Positions 1 to 7,704 are shown, counted from the stretch's first letter. The stretch: 44,474 nt of DNA from Bacteroidia bacterium (GCA_025358395.1 JANYJT010000093.1:1-44474), one strand, 5' to 3'. Numbers and translations: made by a program. The notes: a model not told the origin generated them from the letters alone.

Positions 1-94
1 CAGTATATTCAGTAACTAACTTGTCTAACTCGTTACCGTAATCCCGCATCTTCAGAACTATTGTCTTCGTAATCTGCACTTGTAATAATTTCAC
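1..94 (-). CDS. Hypothetical protein, N-terminal part, cut by window edge
   Basis: A frame opens at a GTG (92-94), ten bases after the stop of the gene upstream, and stays open to the window edge for 31 codons, rich in Lys, Leu and Val. No clear ribosome binding site precedes the GTG; an ATG at residue 16 (position 49) is another start. Too little is visible for a function. Confidence 0.45.
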   Translation of the reverse strand, partial: MKLLQVQITKTIVLKMRDYGNELDKLVTEYT

Positions 95-104
95 TTAATT
101 GTAT

Positions 105-380
105 TTATAATTTGTTGAGTGAAGTGTAGACGCAATTCATCCCCACCTTAAAAGATGGGGAATCCTTGCTGATTGTGTTGAAGTCATGATAATACGGCGA
201 CCAACGTTCTCCGAGATCTTTGAAACTCATTGTAAATGCTTTGTTGTCAGTTCCGATGCGCGTGATTCTCGGATTGTCCGGTAGTTCCTGAATGTGTTTA
301 ATCAGGTCGATTTTCAGGAGTTTTACTTTCTGCTCATAATCACGAATTAATTTACTACCATCTTTCTTGAGTTTTGTCAT
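105..380 (-). CDS. Hypothetical protein, 91 aa
   Basis: The start ATG follows an AGGTGG site. The first third is Lys-rich and predicted helical, the rest looks like beta strands (RITRIGTDNKAFTMSF). No family was recognised. The DNA at 131-165 contains a near-palindrome of CCCCACC/GATGGGG type but it falls inside the reading frame. Confidence 0.7.
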   Translation of the reverse strand: MTKLKKDGSKLIRDYEQKVKLLKIDLIKHIQELPDNPRITRIGTDNKAFTMSFKDLGERWSPYYHDFNTISKDSPSFKVGMNCVYTSLNKL

Positions 381-411
381 TTTTCGCCACCTATGTCTAT
401 ATGGAGTATAC

Positions 412-549
412 TCATGGGAAATAGTTTGTTCTGACGTAAATTACAATTGCGATTACTGCTGCAATAATTAGAATCTGATTTGCATACGGGAATTCATAAT
501 ACGTATCCTGACAAGGAACACATTTGGTAAGTCCTTTTTTATCTCTCAT
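412..549 (-). CDS. Small single-pass membrane protein, 45 aa
   Basis: The frame encodes a CVPC pair near the N-terminus (residues 10-13) and one hydrophobic helix (about residues 25-40, ILIIAAVIAIVIYV), ending TNYFP before TGA. It fills the gap between its neighbours exactly. The CxxC suggests metal or redox chemistry at the membrane; that is inference. Confidence 0.6.
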   Translation of the reverse strand: MRDKKGLTKCVPCQDTYYEFPYANQILIIAAVIAIVIYVRTNYFP

Positions 550-551
550 AA

Positions 552-806
552 TTACGTCACGTTGATCTTCGTTTTTGATCTCTTTTTAGGTTCGATCATC
601 CATGTGAAAGAATCAGTTTCACTCCATCGCTTAATAACCAATGGTGTGTAATTCTTTGACAACTTGTCTAGGTTTGCCCCGATAGATTTCGCAGACATTC
701 CTAATTCACGACCTATATGTTTTGACTTATAGAAACGTTTTTCTTCTGATATTTTTTCTTTCAGATGTTTAACAAGAAGTTTTTGGTTATCTGTTAAGCC
801 TTTCAT
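552..806 (-). CDS. Small winged helix-turn-helix protein, 84 aa
   Basis: Residues 5-60 fit a winged-helix fold: helices around DNQKLLVKHLKEK, then GRELGMSAKSIGANLDKLS as the turn and recognition helix, then a wing with VIKRW. Small stand-alone wHTH proteins of this kind are common regulators in archaeal mobile elements. The start follows GGTGACGC and overlaps the stop of the previous gene (ATGA). The target is unknown. Confidence 0.7.
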   Translation of the reverse strand: MKGLTDNQKLLVKHLKEKISEEKRFYKSKHIGRELGMSAKSIGANLDKLSKNYTPLVIKRWSETDSFTWMIEPKKRSKTKINVT

Positions 807-1027
807 GCGTCACCACTAAAGATAATTATATTTGATGCAATAAAAATGAAAACTGCGTCGAATATAAGGACGTGCCAAGTTTCGATTTGGTAGCTAACGT
901 TGTTATTATACCCTACTGCAACGAATATCGTTGAAAATATCAACTGTACTGCTAATATTACGAGGATTAACCTACCCGTTCTGATTTTGTCTAGGGTAGA
1001 TTTCATTGTTTCAACAGTTATTGCCAT
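803..1027 (-). CDS. Small membrane protein with two TM helices, 74 aa
   Basis: Start chosen at MAITVETM because AGGTGG lies just upstream of that ATG; the stop of the upstream gene overlaps it (TAATG). Hydrophobic segments at about residues 18-38 (LILVILAVQLIFSTIFVAVG) and 50-70 predict a hairpin in the membrane. No family recognised. Confidence 0.7.
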   Translation of the reverse strand: MAITVETMKSTLDKIRTGRLILVILAVQLIFSTIFVAVGYNNNVSYQIETWHVLIFDAVFIFIASNIIIFSGDA

Positions 1028-1359
1028 TATTCCCACCTGACCACTACGTAGAAATTCCCCTTTCCCTCAACTACTCCAATGCCTACTTTCGTGTAATCAC
1101 GGTTTAGTTCATTGGTTTTAAATCGCAGATTCGTGTTTTTCCATTCATCTACAACCTGCTCCGGGGAATGGTAATATGAGCGCCCGAACTCTGCCTGTGA
1201 CACAATGAAAATATCTTCACGAGTGTATGATTTATCCTCACCGATATTATGATCCCGAACATCCATTGCACAATTATAACAGTTCTTTGGGATTACACAA
1301 CTGATCTGATAAAATTGTGAACACCGCATTTCTGGATTGTTATATTCTTTTTTAGACAT
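1027..1359 (-). CDS. Hypothetical protein with N-terminal Cys cluster, 110 aa
   Basis: Four cysteines lie within the first 31 residues (MRCSQFYQISC and CYNC), a possible metal site. The C-terminus ends in a beta-rich GIGVVEGKGNFYVVVRW. A CGGAG site precedes the ATG at 1359. No family recognised. Confidence 0.65.
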   Translation of the reverse strand: MSKKEYNNPEMRCSQFYQISCVIPKNCYNCAMDVRDHNIGEDKSYTREDIFIVSQAEFGRSYYHSPEQVVDEWKNTNLRFKTNELNRDYTKVGIGVVEGKGNFYVVVRWE

Positions 1360-1361
1360 AA

Positions 1362-1679
1362 TCAAGACTCCGTTATGAGATTGATGAATTTATCAAAATC
1401 TCCTTCGGACTCGTTGCGTTCTTTTTGTTTCTGTGCATTCTTTCGTTGTTCAGCAACACACCGGAAACCGCTTCGATCAAACGACTCATAAAGGTAACAT
1501 AGGACTCAGTGCACGGGGAAGGATGATGGTACGTTTGCAGCAACACACCGGAAACCGGTTCGATCAAACGACTCAGAACGGCAACACAGACTCAGTGCAT
1601 CAAGTCTCGAGAACGCACGTTTTATTCGACTTCTATAGATCCTCTCTTTTTGTTCTTCGTTCGCTAATAGTGGTGCCAT
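1362..1679 (-). pseudogene. Small gene interrupted by a TGA inside an 87-bp tandem duplication
   Basis: One frame of 106 codons runs from ATG 1679 to TGA 1362, broken only by a TGA at 1506-1508 (codon 58). The frame reads MAPLLANEEQKERIYRSRIK at the start and EGDFDKFINLITES at the end. Two imperfect copies of a 62-63 bp segment (1451-1513 and 1538-1599), offset by 87 bp (29 codons), lie in the middle; the stop comes from the second copy. Without one unit the gene would be a charged protein of about 76 residues. Stop readthrough cannot be excluded. Confidence 0.55.
1451..1599. repeat. Imperfect direct repeat, two copies of 62-63 bp
   Basis: Copies at 1451-1513 and 1538-1599 share the core CAGCAACACACCGGAAACCG and ATCAAACGACTCA and differ by scattered substitutions and one indel. 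They lie in the broken small gene and look like a diverged tandem duplication. Confidence 0.85.
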
Positions 1680-1697
1680 ATTGATATCATTTCCACA

Positions 1698-1826
1698 TTA
1701 CGGAAATATTGACTCTAATAGTCCCGGATGTTTTCTGATAGTAGTGGTGAATATTAACTCGTGGCTTTTTAAATACCCGTTTTGATGCGTATATCCACTA
1801 CGAGTATCAATAATCCAATCTACCAT
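1698..1826 (-). CDS. Hypothetical small protein, 42 aa
   Basis: The ATG overlaps the stop of the upstream gene as TGATG, so it is probably translated by coupling. The protein starts MVDWIIDTRSGYTHQNG and ends LLESIFP. No family recognised. Confidence 0.55.
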   Translation of the reverse strand: MVDWIIDTRSGYTHQNGYLKSHELIFTTTIRKHPGLLESIFP

Positions 1827-2044
1827 CAGTATCCCTCTTTGCATTTGTGTTTCTTTAACTGACCTTTCGGAGTGTTCTTAATTGATTCTCCGCAATATGC
1901 GCATTCGTATAAATCATCCTGATATGGGGTGTTTTTTGCTACACTATGACGATTTGTCCATACCGGACATAGAAATGGTCGTTTCTTTTTATCTGCACAA
2001 ATAATTACAGTCCATTGTTTTTTTGAACATCCCTTTCTCATCAT
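1826..2044 (-). CDS. Small zinc-finger-like protein, 72 aa
   Basis: Start chosen at MMRKGCS because GGTGAG precedes it at good distance. Near the C-terminus ECAYCGESIKNTP is followed by KKHKC, a C2HC-type zinc-binding arrangement; further cysteines lie near the N-terminus. Likely a small nucleic-acid or protein adaptor. It is coupled to genes on both sides. Confidence 0.65.
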   Translation of the reverse strand: MMRKGCSKKQWTVIICADKKKRPFLCPVWTNRHSVAKNTPYQDDLYECAYCGESIKNTPKGQLKKHKCKEGY

Positions 2045-2049
2045 AAATC

Positions 2050-2124
2050 TCACCATTCTGCATATATATTGATTAAATCCCAAGAACCCAACCCTGTGTG
2101 GGATTTTTCTGTTCGTCGGTACAC
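2050..2124 (-). CDS. Possible 24-aa leader peptide with GTG start
   Basis: GGAGG followed by AAA and GTG opens a 24-codon frame whose TGA lies six bases before the next start, so it could couple translation of the zinc-finger gene. A TATA-like CTATATG lies upstream near 2146. The reading is short and has no recognisable motif. Confidence 0.4.
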   Translation of the reverse strand: MYRRTEKSHTGLGSWDLINIYAEW

Positions 2125-2199
2125 TTTCCTCCGCTATTTTCTACATATAGAGGTTGCAATCTCGGTTTGACCCACAGGAGCAACTGTTTGACGAAACTA

Positions 2200-2210
2200 A
2201 TAAAAAAAGA
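2200..2210 (-). terminator. T-run terminator
   Basis: On the minus strand a run of seven T (TCTTTTTTTATTAG) follows the stop of the 48-aa gene directly. Archaeal RNA polymerase terminates at such T tracts. Confidence 0.5.
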
Positions 2211-2357
2211 TTAATCTTCGAGAACATCGTCCATTGATGCGAATAATTTCTGCGTCGGACGTTTCATTACATTCTCGATTGCACCACAGAACCCGGTTCT
2301 GTTTGAACGTCGTGGGGTCTGTTCTTCATCGTAATATTCATCTTCGTCGTAATCCAT
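2211..2357 (-). CDS. Small acidic protein with C-terminal LFASMDDVLED motif, 48 aa
   Basis: GGTGAAATC precedes the ATG. The N-terminus is very acidic (MDYDEDEYYDEE); the protein ends QKLFASMDDVLED. The ending resembles those of three other small proteins here (23524, 24144, 29604 genes), suggesting a shared docking peptide. It lies just downstream of the secreted protein. Confidence 0.65.
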   Translation of the reverse strand: MDYDEDEYYDEEQTPRRSNRTGFCGAIENVMKRPTQKLFASMDDVLED

Positions 2358-2372
2358 GATTTCACCAAAAAA

Positions 2373-3974
2373 TTATGCAGATTCCGGACTTGTTGCCGTT
2401 CCACTTACTAAGTCGATGACATAGTATTCTTTCGTCTGAATTGATTTTGTGACTCCACAACCGTCGTTATACTCGATTGATACATCCTTTACATATCCAT
2501 ATGCAGGATCTTCAATCGGGGAAAGCAGCGCGTTCGTGAATTCATCAAAGATACCGCCGGGGTTCTTTGAGTTGTTAAACAGGAAGAACATTGTTACTCC
2601 TGAATCCACGGCTTCCTGCATGTTCTGTTTAACGTCGATAACAGAACCGTCGGATTTGCATTCGGTCGTAGTCGGTACGAATGTATATACTAATTTGCAT
2701 ACGTTGTGAGGAGGTTTGTCCCCGAAAGAGAATACTTCGTATATCACATCACAGTATCCGATATAATCCCCGTTGCCCGTTCCGACATACCCGTATTCGT
2801 CCCATGCAGGTTTCGCATGGACTTCGTGCACTGCCGGGTGATACTGCGGAGCGATGTATGAGTAAACGTATGGATCATTTACACCACTACCTGAACGAGT
2901 GTAGTCCCCGTTTCCGTCACCCACATAATTGTGCGATGCATCATAGTTTCCGTTGTGAGTGTCGTAAGCTGCGGTATCCGGAGTTGAAGGAGTGAATAGA
3001 TACTTTTTATCGTAACCGTTTCCTGATCCTGCTCTATATTTTTTGTTTCCGATCTTGAAATCGTATGTTCCATAAGTTTCCTTACACATTCCAGTAAACG
3101 TGTTTCCACTAACGATAGAATATGATTCGGGAGAACCGTGAACAGCGTTGTGATGTGTCGGTGCAACATATGAATACATATATGGGTCTACAATTCCACT
3201 GCCTGATCTCGTGAAATCTCCATTTTTGCTACCTACATATGTATATGATGACCCGTGATTCTTCCGATAATTACCGAAATGTTCAGTCCATGCTTCTGAA
3301 CCCCGAACGCCTTCAATCGCTTCGTGGTGCTGTACGAAAGAATAGTTGCCGTGGTGGATAATTACATCATTGCAGTGATCGAGTCCGTATGTTGCTGACG
3401 TGATTGTATAATCAGGAACACAAACTGTCGGGCTGTTCGTCGAAATCGCTGAACCTAAAAAGGCTACGCGAGTTGCACGATACGTATCTGCTCCACCAAC
3501 GGTAAAGTCATGACATTCTGACTGGTCGCCGTTGCTTTTCTGAATACATGCAGTAAAGTTACCTGCTGCAAACTGGTACAGATCGCTTTCACCGGATTTG
3601 TAGATTACATACTTATCCCAACCGGGATTCTGCCCTTCAATCGCTGACTTGTCAGGATTGAATCTTGAATCGAATGTAAGGTTCTGTAATTTATTTGAAA
3701 CCCATACGTTAAGATCCTGCGAACTTCCCCCGGCACGTACCATGAAGATAGCATAGCCGTAACTTGATGGGTCGGTTACACCGCTATTAGTAGCGCGGTA
3801 TAGACTGGTTACACCTGAACCTTTGTTCTCAACGACAGTATAACCATCGGTAAACTTGGCATACTGGTCTTCGGTCATACTTTTTCCATTATACCATACT
3901 GCTGATACTGACGGTACGCACAGCATGATAATAATCAGGAGCGTAAAAGCTCCTTTCATTACATTTTTTGCCAT
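2373..3974 (-). CDS. Secreted repeat protein, probable surface protein, 533 aa
   Basis: The start at MAKNVMKG is preceded by AGGAG. A signal peptide is clear: basic start, hydrophobic AFTLLIIIMLCV, then PSVSA. The mature part is rich in Gly, Tyr, His and Ser. A module of the form YVG.xNGD.TRSGSG, DPYxYSY, APxxHxAVH occurs twice nearly intact (around residues 260-290 and 355-385) and in part a third time. There is no C-terminal anchor, so it is probably exported or bound to the envelope. A virion-associated or adhesin role is possible; no enzyme motif is visible. Confidence 0.75.
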   Translation of the reverse strand: MAKNVMKGAFTLLIIIMLCVPSVSAVWYNGKSMTEDQYAKFTDGYTVVENKGSGVTSLYRATNSGVTDPSSYGYAIFMVRAGGSSQDLNVWVSNKLQNLTFDSRFNPDKSAIEGQNPGWDKYVIYKSGESDLYQFAAGNFTACIQKSNGDQSECHDFTVGGADTYRATRVAFLGSAISTNSPTVCVPDYTITSATYGLDHCNDVIIHHGNYSFVQHHEAIEGVRGSEAWTEHFGNYRKNHGSSYTYVGSKNGDFTRSGSGIVDPYMYSYVAPTHHNAVHGSPESYSIVSGNTFTGMCKETYGTYDFKIGNKKYRAGSGNGYDKKYLFTPSTPDTAAYDTHNGNYDASHNYVGDGNGDYTRSGSGVNDPYVYSYIAPQYHPAVHEVHAKPAWDEYGYVGTGNGDYIGYCDVIYEVFSFGDKPPHNVCKLVYTFVPTTTECKSDGSVIDVKQNMQEAVDSGVTMFFLFNNSKNPGGIFDEFTNALLSPIEDPAYGYVKDVSIEYNDGCGVTKSIQTKEYYVIDLVSGTATSPESA

Positions 3975-4041
3975 AATGATTTCTCCTGTTTGTAAGCCTG
4001 ATTTCATTCCGTTCTCTCGCAGCTCTCGCCGTTCATTGAGA

Positions 4042-4815
4042 TCAGATGTGACAATCGACAACTGTTATGATTGTATCTTTTGGTAATGATTTTAATACCG
4101 ATACGAACTGATTTGCATATTTTTCGTCACCATCAGGATCGCTTGAATCTCTTTCAAACCAATCCTCATCGGTCACAAGTGCATATGTAGTCCATATACC
4201 CATTCTGCGAACGTATTCCTTTTTTGAACCGTATTTTTCTAACAGTTCAGTTTTCTTTGATTCATACGATTCGTGATGCATTAATTTCTGTTCATCTGTC
4301 GTGGTGAACAGGAAATCCCAATGGGTTACACATTCATCTTTTTTGATGTTTCGCATTGCAACCCAATCTACATCTCCGATTGTCGCAATATCCGCATCAT
4401 GCTTCGGGGGGTTCATGAATACGCCGGGGGTTCCTAATTTACCCGTTCGTCCTTTCTTTAAGACAAGTGAACCCATCCACCTCCCGCCGACTTCGTACCA
4501 ATCCCATTGCGAATCCGTATTGTATGTAGTTAAGGAGTTGCCATCCTCGTTAAGATCTTGATCATTCCATTCTTGCCACCATTCCGGCGTGACATGATTT
4601 AATTCAAGTGTCTTGCGGTCGAACTCATTAAGTTCTTGCCCTTCGAATACTTTCTCAAAACATCTTTTCTGATGATCTCTGAATTCTCCTTCGATTTCAG
4701 ATTGAGATTTATCTTCGTAAGGTTCAACGTCTTTATTCTCATCGTATTTGTCAAGGATGCTGTCAATGTCATCCCCTATAACTAATACTGAAAAGTGTAT
4801 TTGTTCCTCCTTCAA
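4042..4815 (-). CDS. Phage-type hypothetical protein with WDWYEVGGRW motif, about 257 aa
   Basis: The acidic protein has WDWYEVGGRWMGS in the middle, a motif I associate with conserved phage proteins of unknown function. The longest frame begins at TTG (4813-4815), with GGAGG just inside it, so the true start is uncertain. The ATGCCTTGATT motif of the intergenic hairpin elements lies directly upstream (4814-4825), but the hairpin does not. Confidence 0.7.
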   Translation of the reverse strand: MKEEQIHFSVLVIGDDIDSILDKYDENKDVEPYEDKSQSEIEGEFRDHQKRCFEKVFEGQELNEFDRKTLELNHVTPEWWQEWNDQDLNEDGNSLTTYNTDSQWDWYEVGGRWMGSLVLKKGRTGKLGTPGVFMNPPKHDADIATIGDVDWVAMRNIKKDECVTHWDFLFTTTDEQKLMHHESYESKKTELLEKYGSKKEYVRRMGIWTTYALVTDEDWFERDSSDPDGDEKYANQFVSVLKSLPKDTIITVVDCHI

Positions 4816-4834
4816 TGCCTTGATTACGGGATGA

Positions 4835-4927
4835 TCATATCATCACATCCACATATGTCATCTCATAGAAATCCGCTTTCCAAAAAGGTTCAGGAAACCA
4901 AATATCTTCTGATACTCGATTATCCAT
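4835..4927 (-). CDS. Hypothetical peptide, 30 aa
   Basis: The ATG overlaps the end of the upstream gene (ATGGATAA) and the frame runs 30 codons to TGA; it contains DIWFPEPFWKADFYEMTYV. Aromatic and acidic residues are frequent. The fit between neighbours supports it; no ribosome binding site was confirmed. Confidence 0.45.
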   Translation of the reverse strand: MDNRVSEDIWFPEPFWKADFYEMTYVDVMI

Positions 4928-5450
4928 ACATTATGTCCTCGTCTTTCTTTTTCGTGGCTGGTTTTTCAGAAACGTCGGGATCAATAGACTTGAATCTATT
5001 ATTAGTTGCGGCGCCCGATGCCGGGTTGTTGTTCGATCCCGTGTAATCTCCACCGTATAAGATGTCGTCAGGGATGTTGCTTATATCCGGTTTGCATTTC
5101 AGGTTGTCCGGGTCAATGTCAACAATCTTAATCATGCCGCGCGCTTCCATCTCCTTTAGTTGGTTGAGAGTCGCCATTGCTCCGAATTCTACACCTTTCT
5201 TGGCGATTTCCGGGATTGCGTCTTTGAATTTCTTTTCTGCTTTTGCATACCCGATTTTCATCGCATATACATATATAGCAAACGTAAGCTCGTTGCGTTC
5301 CGGAAACATTTCAGTCAGTTCGACTAATGCTTCAATCGGGTTTTTCTCAATAAGCGATTCTTCTACAGTTTCGTAGATTGCTTTGTATTTCCGGTCGGTT
5401 AATCCGAGTGCATACGGAACTGTTCGTGGTTTGATATTGTCTGCTGCCAT
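4920..5450 (-). CDS. Hypothetical protein, 176 aa
   Basis: Start at MAADNIKP, preceded by GAGAGGTAACATT. Residues 20-120 are predicted helical (KYKAIYETVEESLI, GYAKAEKKFKDAIPEIA); the tail is Asn/Gly/Ala-rich and ends in charged KKKDEDIMYG. No family recognised. Confidence 0.7.
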   Translation of the reverse strand: MAADNIKPRTVPYALGLTDRKYKAIYETVEESLIEKNPIEALVELTEMFPERNELTFAIYVYAMKIGYAKAEKKFKDAIPEIAKKGVEFGAMATLNQLKEMEARGMIKIVDIDPDNLKCKPDISNIPDDILYGGDYTGSNNNPASGAATNNRFKSIDPDVSEKPATKKKDEDIMYG

Positions 5451-5481
5451 AATGTTACCTCTCTTATGTGATGTCTGAAAA

Positions 5482-5901
5482 TCATTCTGATCTCGATACA
5501 ACTTTCTTGCGGGTTTTCGGTTTGATGGTTTCCCTTACATCATTCATGTCATTGAAACGAGTGATGCCGGGGTTTATATACGGTGAACCCTCCGGTCGTT
5601 TGTCATATACCTTTATCTGCTCTCTCCATTTGATATCGTGTGCCTTGATGATTTCAACCATTGCACCGTGATAAACGTCACCGCGATAACATAAATCCGT
5701 GTCTGATGTATGGATTACAAAACATTCAACGTCGTGAAGTTTGTATTTATCTTCATCCGGGATAATTGCCGTAAGACGACCGTTATAAGTCGGTTCGTCC
5801 GGGTCATCTTCCGTGAATGTGATTGCTGTGAACCCGCGTCCACCTATTCTGTTACGGTGATGGTGGACGGTAATGTTTTTCGGTTTAGGTTCCCATGACA
5901 T
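5482..5901 (-). CDS. Hypothetical protein, 139 aa
   Basis: Start at MSWEPKPK, eight bases after GAGGT; the ATG overlaps the stop of the upstream gene (TGATG). The N-terminal ITVHHHRNRIGGRG and following strands suggest a compact beta-rich domain; the C-terminus is basic (KPKTRKKVVSRSE). No family recognised. Confidence 0.65.
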   Translation of the reverse strand: MSWEPKPKNITVHHHRNRIGGRGFTAITFTEDDPDEPTYNGRLTAIIPDEDKYKLHDVECFVIHTSDTDLCYRGDVYHGAMVEIIKAHDIKWREQIKVYDKRPEGSPYINPGITRFNDMNDVRETIKPKTRKKVVSRSE

Positions 5902-6044
5902 CAAACGACCTCTATTTTGATGATGCTCTCGTAATCTATACCGAATGAAGGAGCTTTCTCTATGAACGTTGTTAAGTCCATATCGAAATGATCAATCATC
6001 GTGCCCCCGATCTGTCCTGCTCTGAACGTAACTTTTACCGTCAT
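5901..6044 (-). CDS. Hypothetical small protein, 47 aa
   Basis: AGGTGAGATT precedes the ATG. The protein begins MTVKVTFRAGQIGGTM and ends in IIKIEVV, with a strand-helix-strand look. Its stop overlaps the next start. Confidence 0.65.
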   Translation of the reverse strand: MTVKVTFRAGQIGGTMIDHFDMDLTTFIEKAPSFGIDYESIIKIEVV

Positions 6045-6048
6045 AATC

Positions 6049-6279
6049 TCACCTGAATATTTTGTTTAAAGCATTCGTGAAATCTAATTCTTCACTGAAT
6101 GATATTGATTTATCCATATCCATAAACTCCTGTATTGTCGTTTCTGATATGGATTTTTTGTAATTACAATACTTGATTAAGTTGTTAAAACATTCGTTGC
6201 AAATATAACCGAATTTGGGGTTATATTTTCTACATTGAATGGAATTACAACCTTCTTTTCGACATGGCATTACACCCAT
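6049..6279 (-). CDS. Small zinc-ribbon-like protein, 76 aa
   Basis: The start at MGVMPCRK is favoured because GAGGTGAAATT precedes it; a longer frame would run into the tRNA. Cysteines occur as CRKEGCNSIQC, then CNEC and a later Cys, consistent with one or two zinc sites. The second half is acidic and helical. Confidence 0.7.
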   Translation of the reverse strand: MGVMPCRKEGCNSIQCRKYNPKFGYICNECFNNLIKYCNYKKSISETTIQEFMDMDKSISFSEELDFTNALNKIFR

Positions 6280-6302
6280 AATTTCACCTCGTTTGATTCT
6301 AA

Positions 6303-6384
6303 TAGGAGAGGTGGGATTTGAACCCACGAACTACTAAAGACCGGATCTTAAGTCCGGCATCGTTGACCTCTTGATTACTCTCCT
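6303..6384 (-). tRNA. tRNA-Leu (anticodon UAA)
   Basis: On the minus strand a full cloverleaf folds: 7-bp acceptor AGGAGAG/CTCTCCT, a 3-bp D stem ATC/GAT with GG in the loop, anticodon stem CCGGA/TCCGG with loop CTTAAGA (anticodon TAA), a variable arm of about 13 bases as expected of class II tRNAs, and T arm GTGGG-TTCAAAT-CCCAC. The discriminator base is A, as in tRNA-Leu. CCA is not encoded. The UUA codon may be favoured by the element relative to its host; that is inference. Confidence 0.93.
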
Positions 6385-6586
6385 TTCTGTATATATACTT
6401 TTATTTGCGCTGGCGGAACCCTGAACCTTGTTTGTGAGATAGGGGGGTTAATCTCCTTGTTTAAAACTCTGCGATTTGTGATTGCTCTGTTTTTAGAGCC
6501 ATGATTTATTTTCATGGATTTTCTTGATTAGTTGTCATGCCGTCCGCGACCGTAGTTGCGGCTGGCATCAACTTTCTGCATATACA
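6385..6586 (-). ncRNA. Hairpin-rich noncoding spacer upstream of tRNA-Leu, candidate small RNA
   Basis: No convincing ORF lies here. On the minus strand three hairpins follow one another: ATGCC/GGCAT plus CCGC/GCGG around a 10-base loop (6537-6568), CCATGA/TCATGG (6499-6517) and GCTCT/AGAGC (6484-6499). A TATA-like TGCATATACA-type box (6577-6586) sits upstream, about 20 bases before the first hairpin. It could be an independent small RNA or a processed tRNA leader. Confidence 0.4.
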
Positions 6587-6593
6587 TTAGTGA

Positions 6594-7061
6594 TTAATCA
6601 TTTAACGCATTTGTCAGAGTAAATAATTCATCATCTGTAAATCCGAGTTTTAAGATTTTATCTTGACTTTTTAGCAGTTCCTGATACGTTATTTCTGCGG
6701 ATCTTGAATCCTCGTCATATCCGAACTCTGAACAGAATTCTTTAAATGATTTTATTCCCCAACATGTATCTAATATGATACATTCCAATGCGTTTTTGAG
6801 ATCGCTTTCTTCTAACTCTATTTTGCCATCCCAATAATCTGCGATTGATCCATAAAACATGAATGTTTGTTCGTTTCCTTTGTATAGGAGTTTTACCCGG
6901 AACTGGTTGCGAAGTGCCGATGGATCTTTTGGGGGTTTTACCCGGAACTGGTTGCGAAGTGCCGATGGATCTTTTGGGGGTTTCGCTCCGGTGAATCCGT
7001 GTATTGATTTAACGAACTTTGCCGTCACTCCTATATCAATTGCACCGAATGTAAATTTCAT
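6594..7061 (-). CDS. Hypothetical protein with exact 15-aa tandem duplication, 155 aa
   Basis: Residues 31-60 contain two identical copies of KPPKDPSALRNQFRV, encoded by two identical 45-bp units. The rest is acidic and helical, with possible strands at the start (MKFTFGAIDIGVTAKFV). GGGAG lies 11 bases upstream. The duplication is in frame and so recent that even silent positions are unchanged. No family recognised. Confidence 0.7.
   Translation of the reverse strand: MKFTFGAIDIGVTAKFVKSIHGFTGAKPPKDPSALRNQFRVKPPKDPSALRNQFRVKLLYKGNEQTFMFYGSIADYWDGKIELEESDLKNALECIILDTCWGIKSFKEFCSEFGYDEDSRSAEITYQELLKSQDKILKLGFTDDELFTLTNALND
6895..6984. repeat. Perfect 45-bp tandem repeat, two copies
   Basis: The units begin at 6895 and 6940 with ACCCGGAACTGG and are identical over 45 bp. 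They lie in frame in the 155-aa gene. Confidence 0.9.
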
Positions 7062-7273
7062 ACTAACCGGTGCTCCCTGTCAAGAATGTAATCTATAAGA
7101 TTTTGGAGAGGGATTTTGAGGTTCATTCTGGGTAGTTCGTAACTTATGATAGGGTCATACGGATTTGGTGAGAAACAGGTTTCAATTATATCATACAGTT
7201 TTAACATATCTTTAGGGATTGTTATAACCGTTTCAATCCGGTACTTGTTATCTTTTGCCATTTTTATTTTCAT
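7058..7273 (-). CDS. Hypothetical protein, 71 aa
   Basis: Start at MKIKMAKDNK, preceded by GGTGAACGGC inside the upstream gene; the stop overlaps the next start (ATGA). Alternating strands and a helix (IPKDMLKLYDIIETCF) are visible. No family recognised. Confidence 0.65.
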   Translation of the reverse strand: MKIKMAKDNKYRIETVITIPKDMLKLYDIIETCFSPNPYDPIISYELPRMNLKIPLQNLIDYILDREHRLV

Positions 7274-7448
7274 GCCGTTCACCGTATTCCTTGTTGACAA
7301 TTTCGTTGATTTTATCTCGAATTTTTAATAGTTTTTCGAGATTTACTATACTGATTTCGACCGTATCTTTGTCTGTGTCGAACGTAACTTTCGGATTGTC
7401 GTAGAATTCTAAAACATATCCGTCGTCGCCGTGTGTTCTGATTTCCAT
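7248..7448 (-). CDS. Hypothetical protein, 66 aa
   Basis: GGGTGATGTTGAA precedes the ATG. The protein looks like beta strands (GYVLEFYDNPKVTFDT) followed by a Leu/Lys/Glu-rich helix. It overlaps the next gene by 26 bases, typical of this dense region. Confidence 0.65.
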   Translation of the reverse strand: MEIRTHGDDGYVLEFYDNPKVTFDTDKDTVEISIVNLEKLLKIRDKINEIVNKEYGERHENKNGKR

Positions 7449-7455
7449 TTCAACA

Positions 7456-7704
7456 TCACCCGATTGTAACTACTTTGATCAGTATCCCCGTCGTTGCAAA
7501 TATGAATATCTCAATGCCTACAGCTCCGATATAGAAGGCGGTGATTCCGTGAAATAAGAATACTGCGATTGCACTGATTTTGTGACCGCTTGTCCATACG
7601 GCTTCCGTCATCCCCCATCCGATCCATATTAATGTATATGCACTTGCCATAAAGACCACTGCGACAATGAGTGCTGTGACTACATCAAATGCGGAATAGA
7701 TCAT
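7456..7704 (-). CDS. Membrane protein with two or three TM helices, 82 aa
   Basis: Start at MIYSAFDV, preceded by GGGTGAACTG; the ATG overlaps the upstream stop (TGATG). Hydrophobic segments at about residues 6-30, 37-58 and 60-80 make it an integral membrane protein. No family recognised. Confidence 0.7.
   Translation of the reverse strand: MIYSAFDVVTALIVAVVFMASAYTLIWIGWGMTEAVWTSGHKISAIAVFLFHGITAFYIGAVGIEIFIFATTGILIKVVTIG

Noticed and set aside
131..165. CCCCACC...GATGGGG hairpin like an IS200/IS605 end
   Set aside because: It lies inside an intact reading frame and no transposase or TnpB gene is nearby.
2681..3169. Overlapping ORFs on both strands inside the secreted protein gene
   Set aside because: They are shadows of the repeat-coding DNA without ribosome binding sites.
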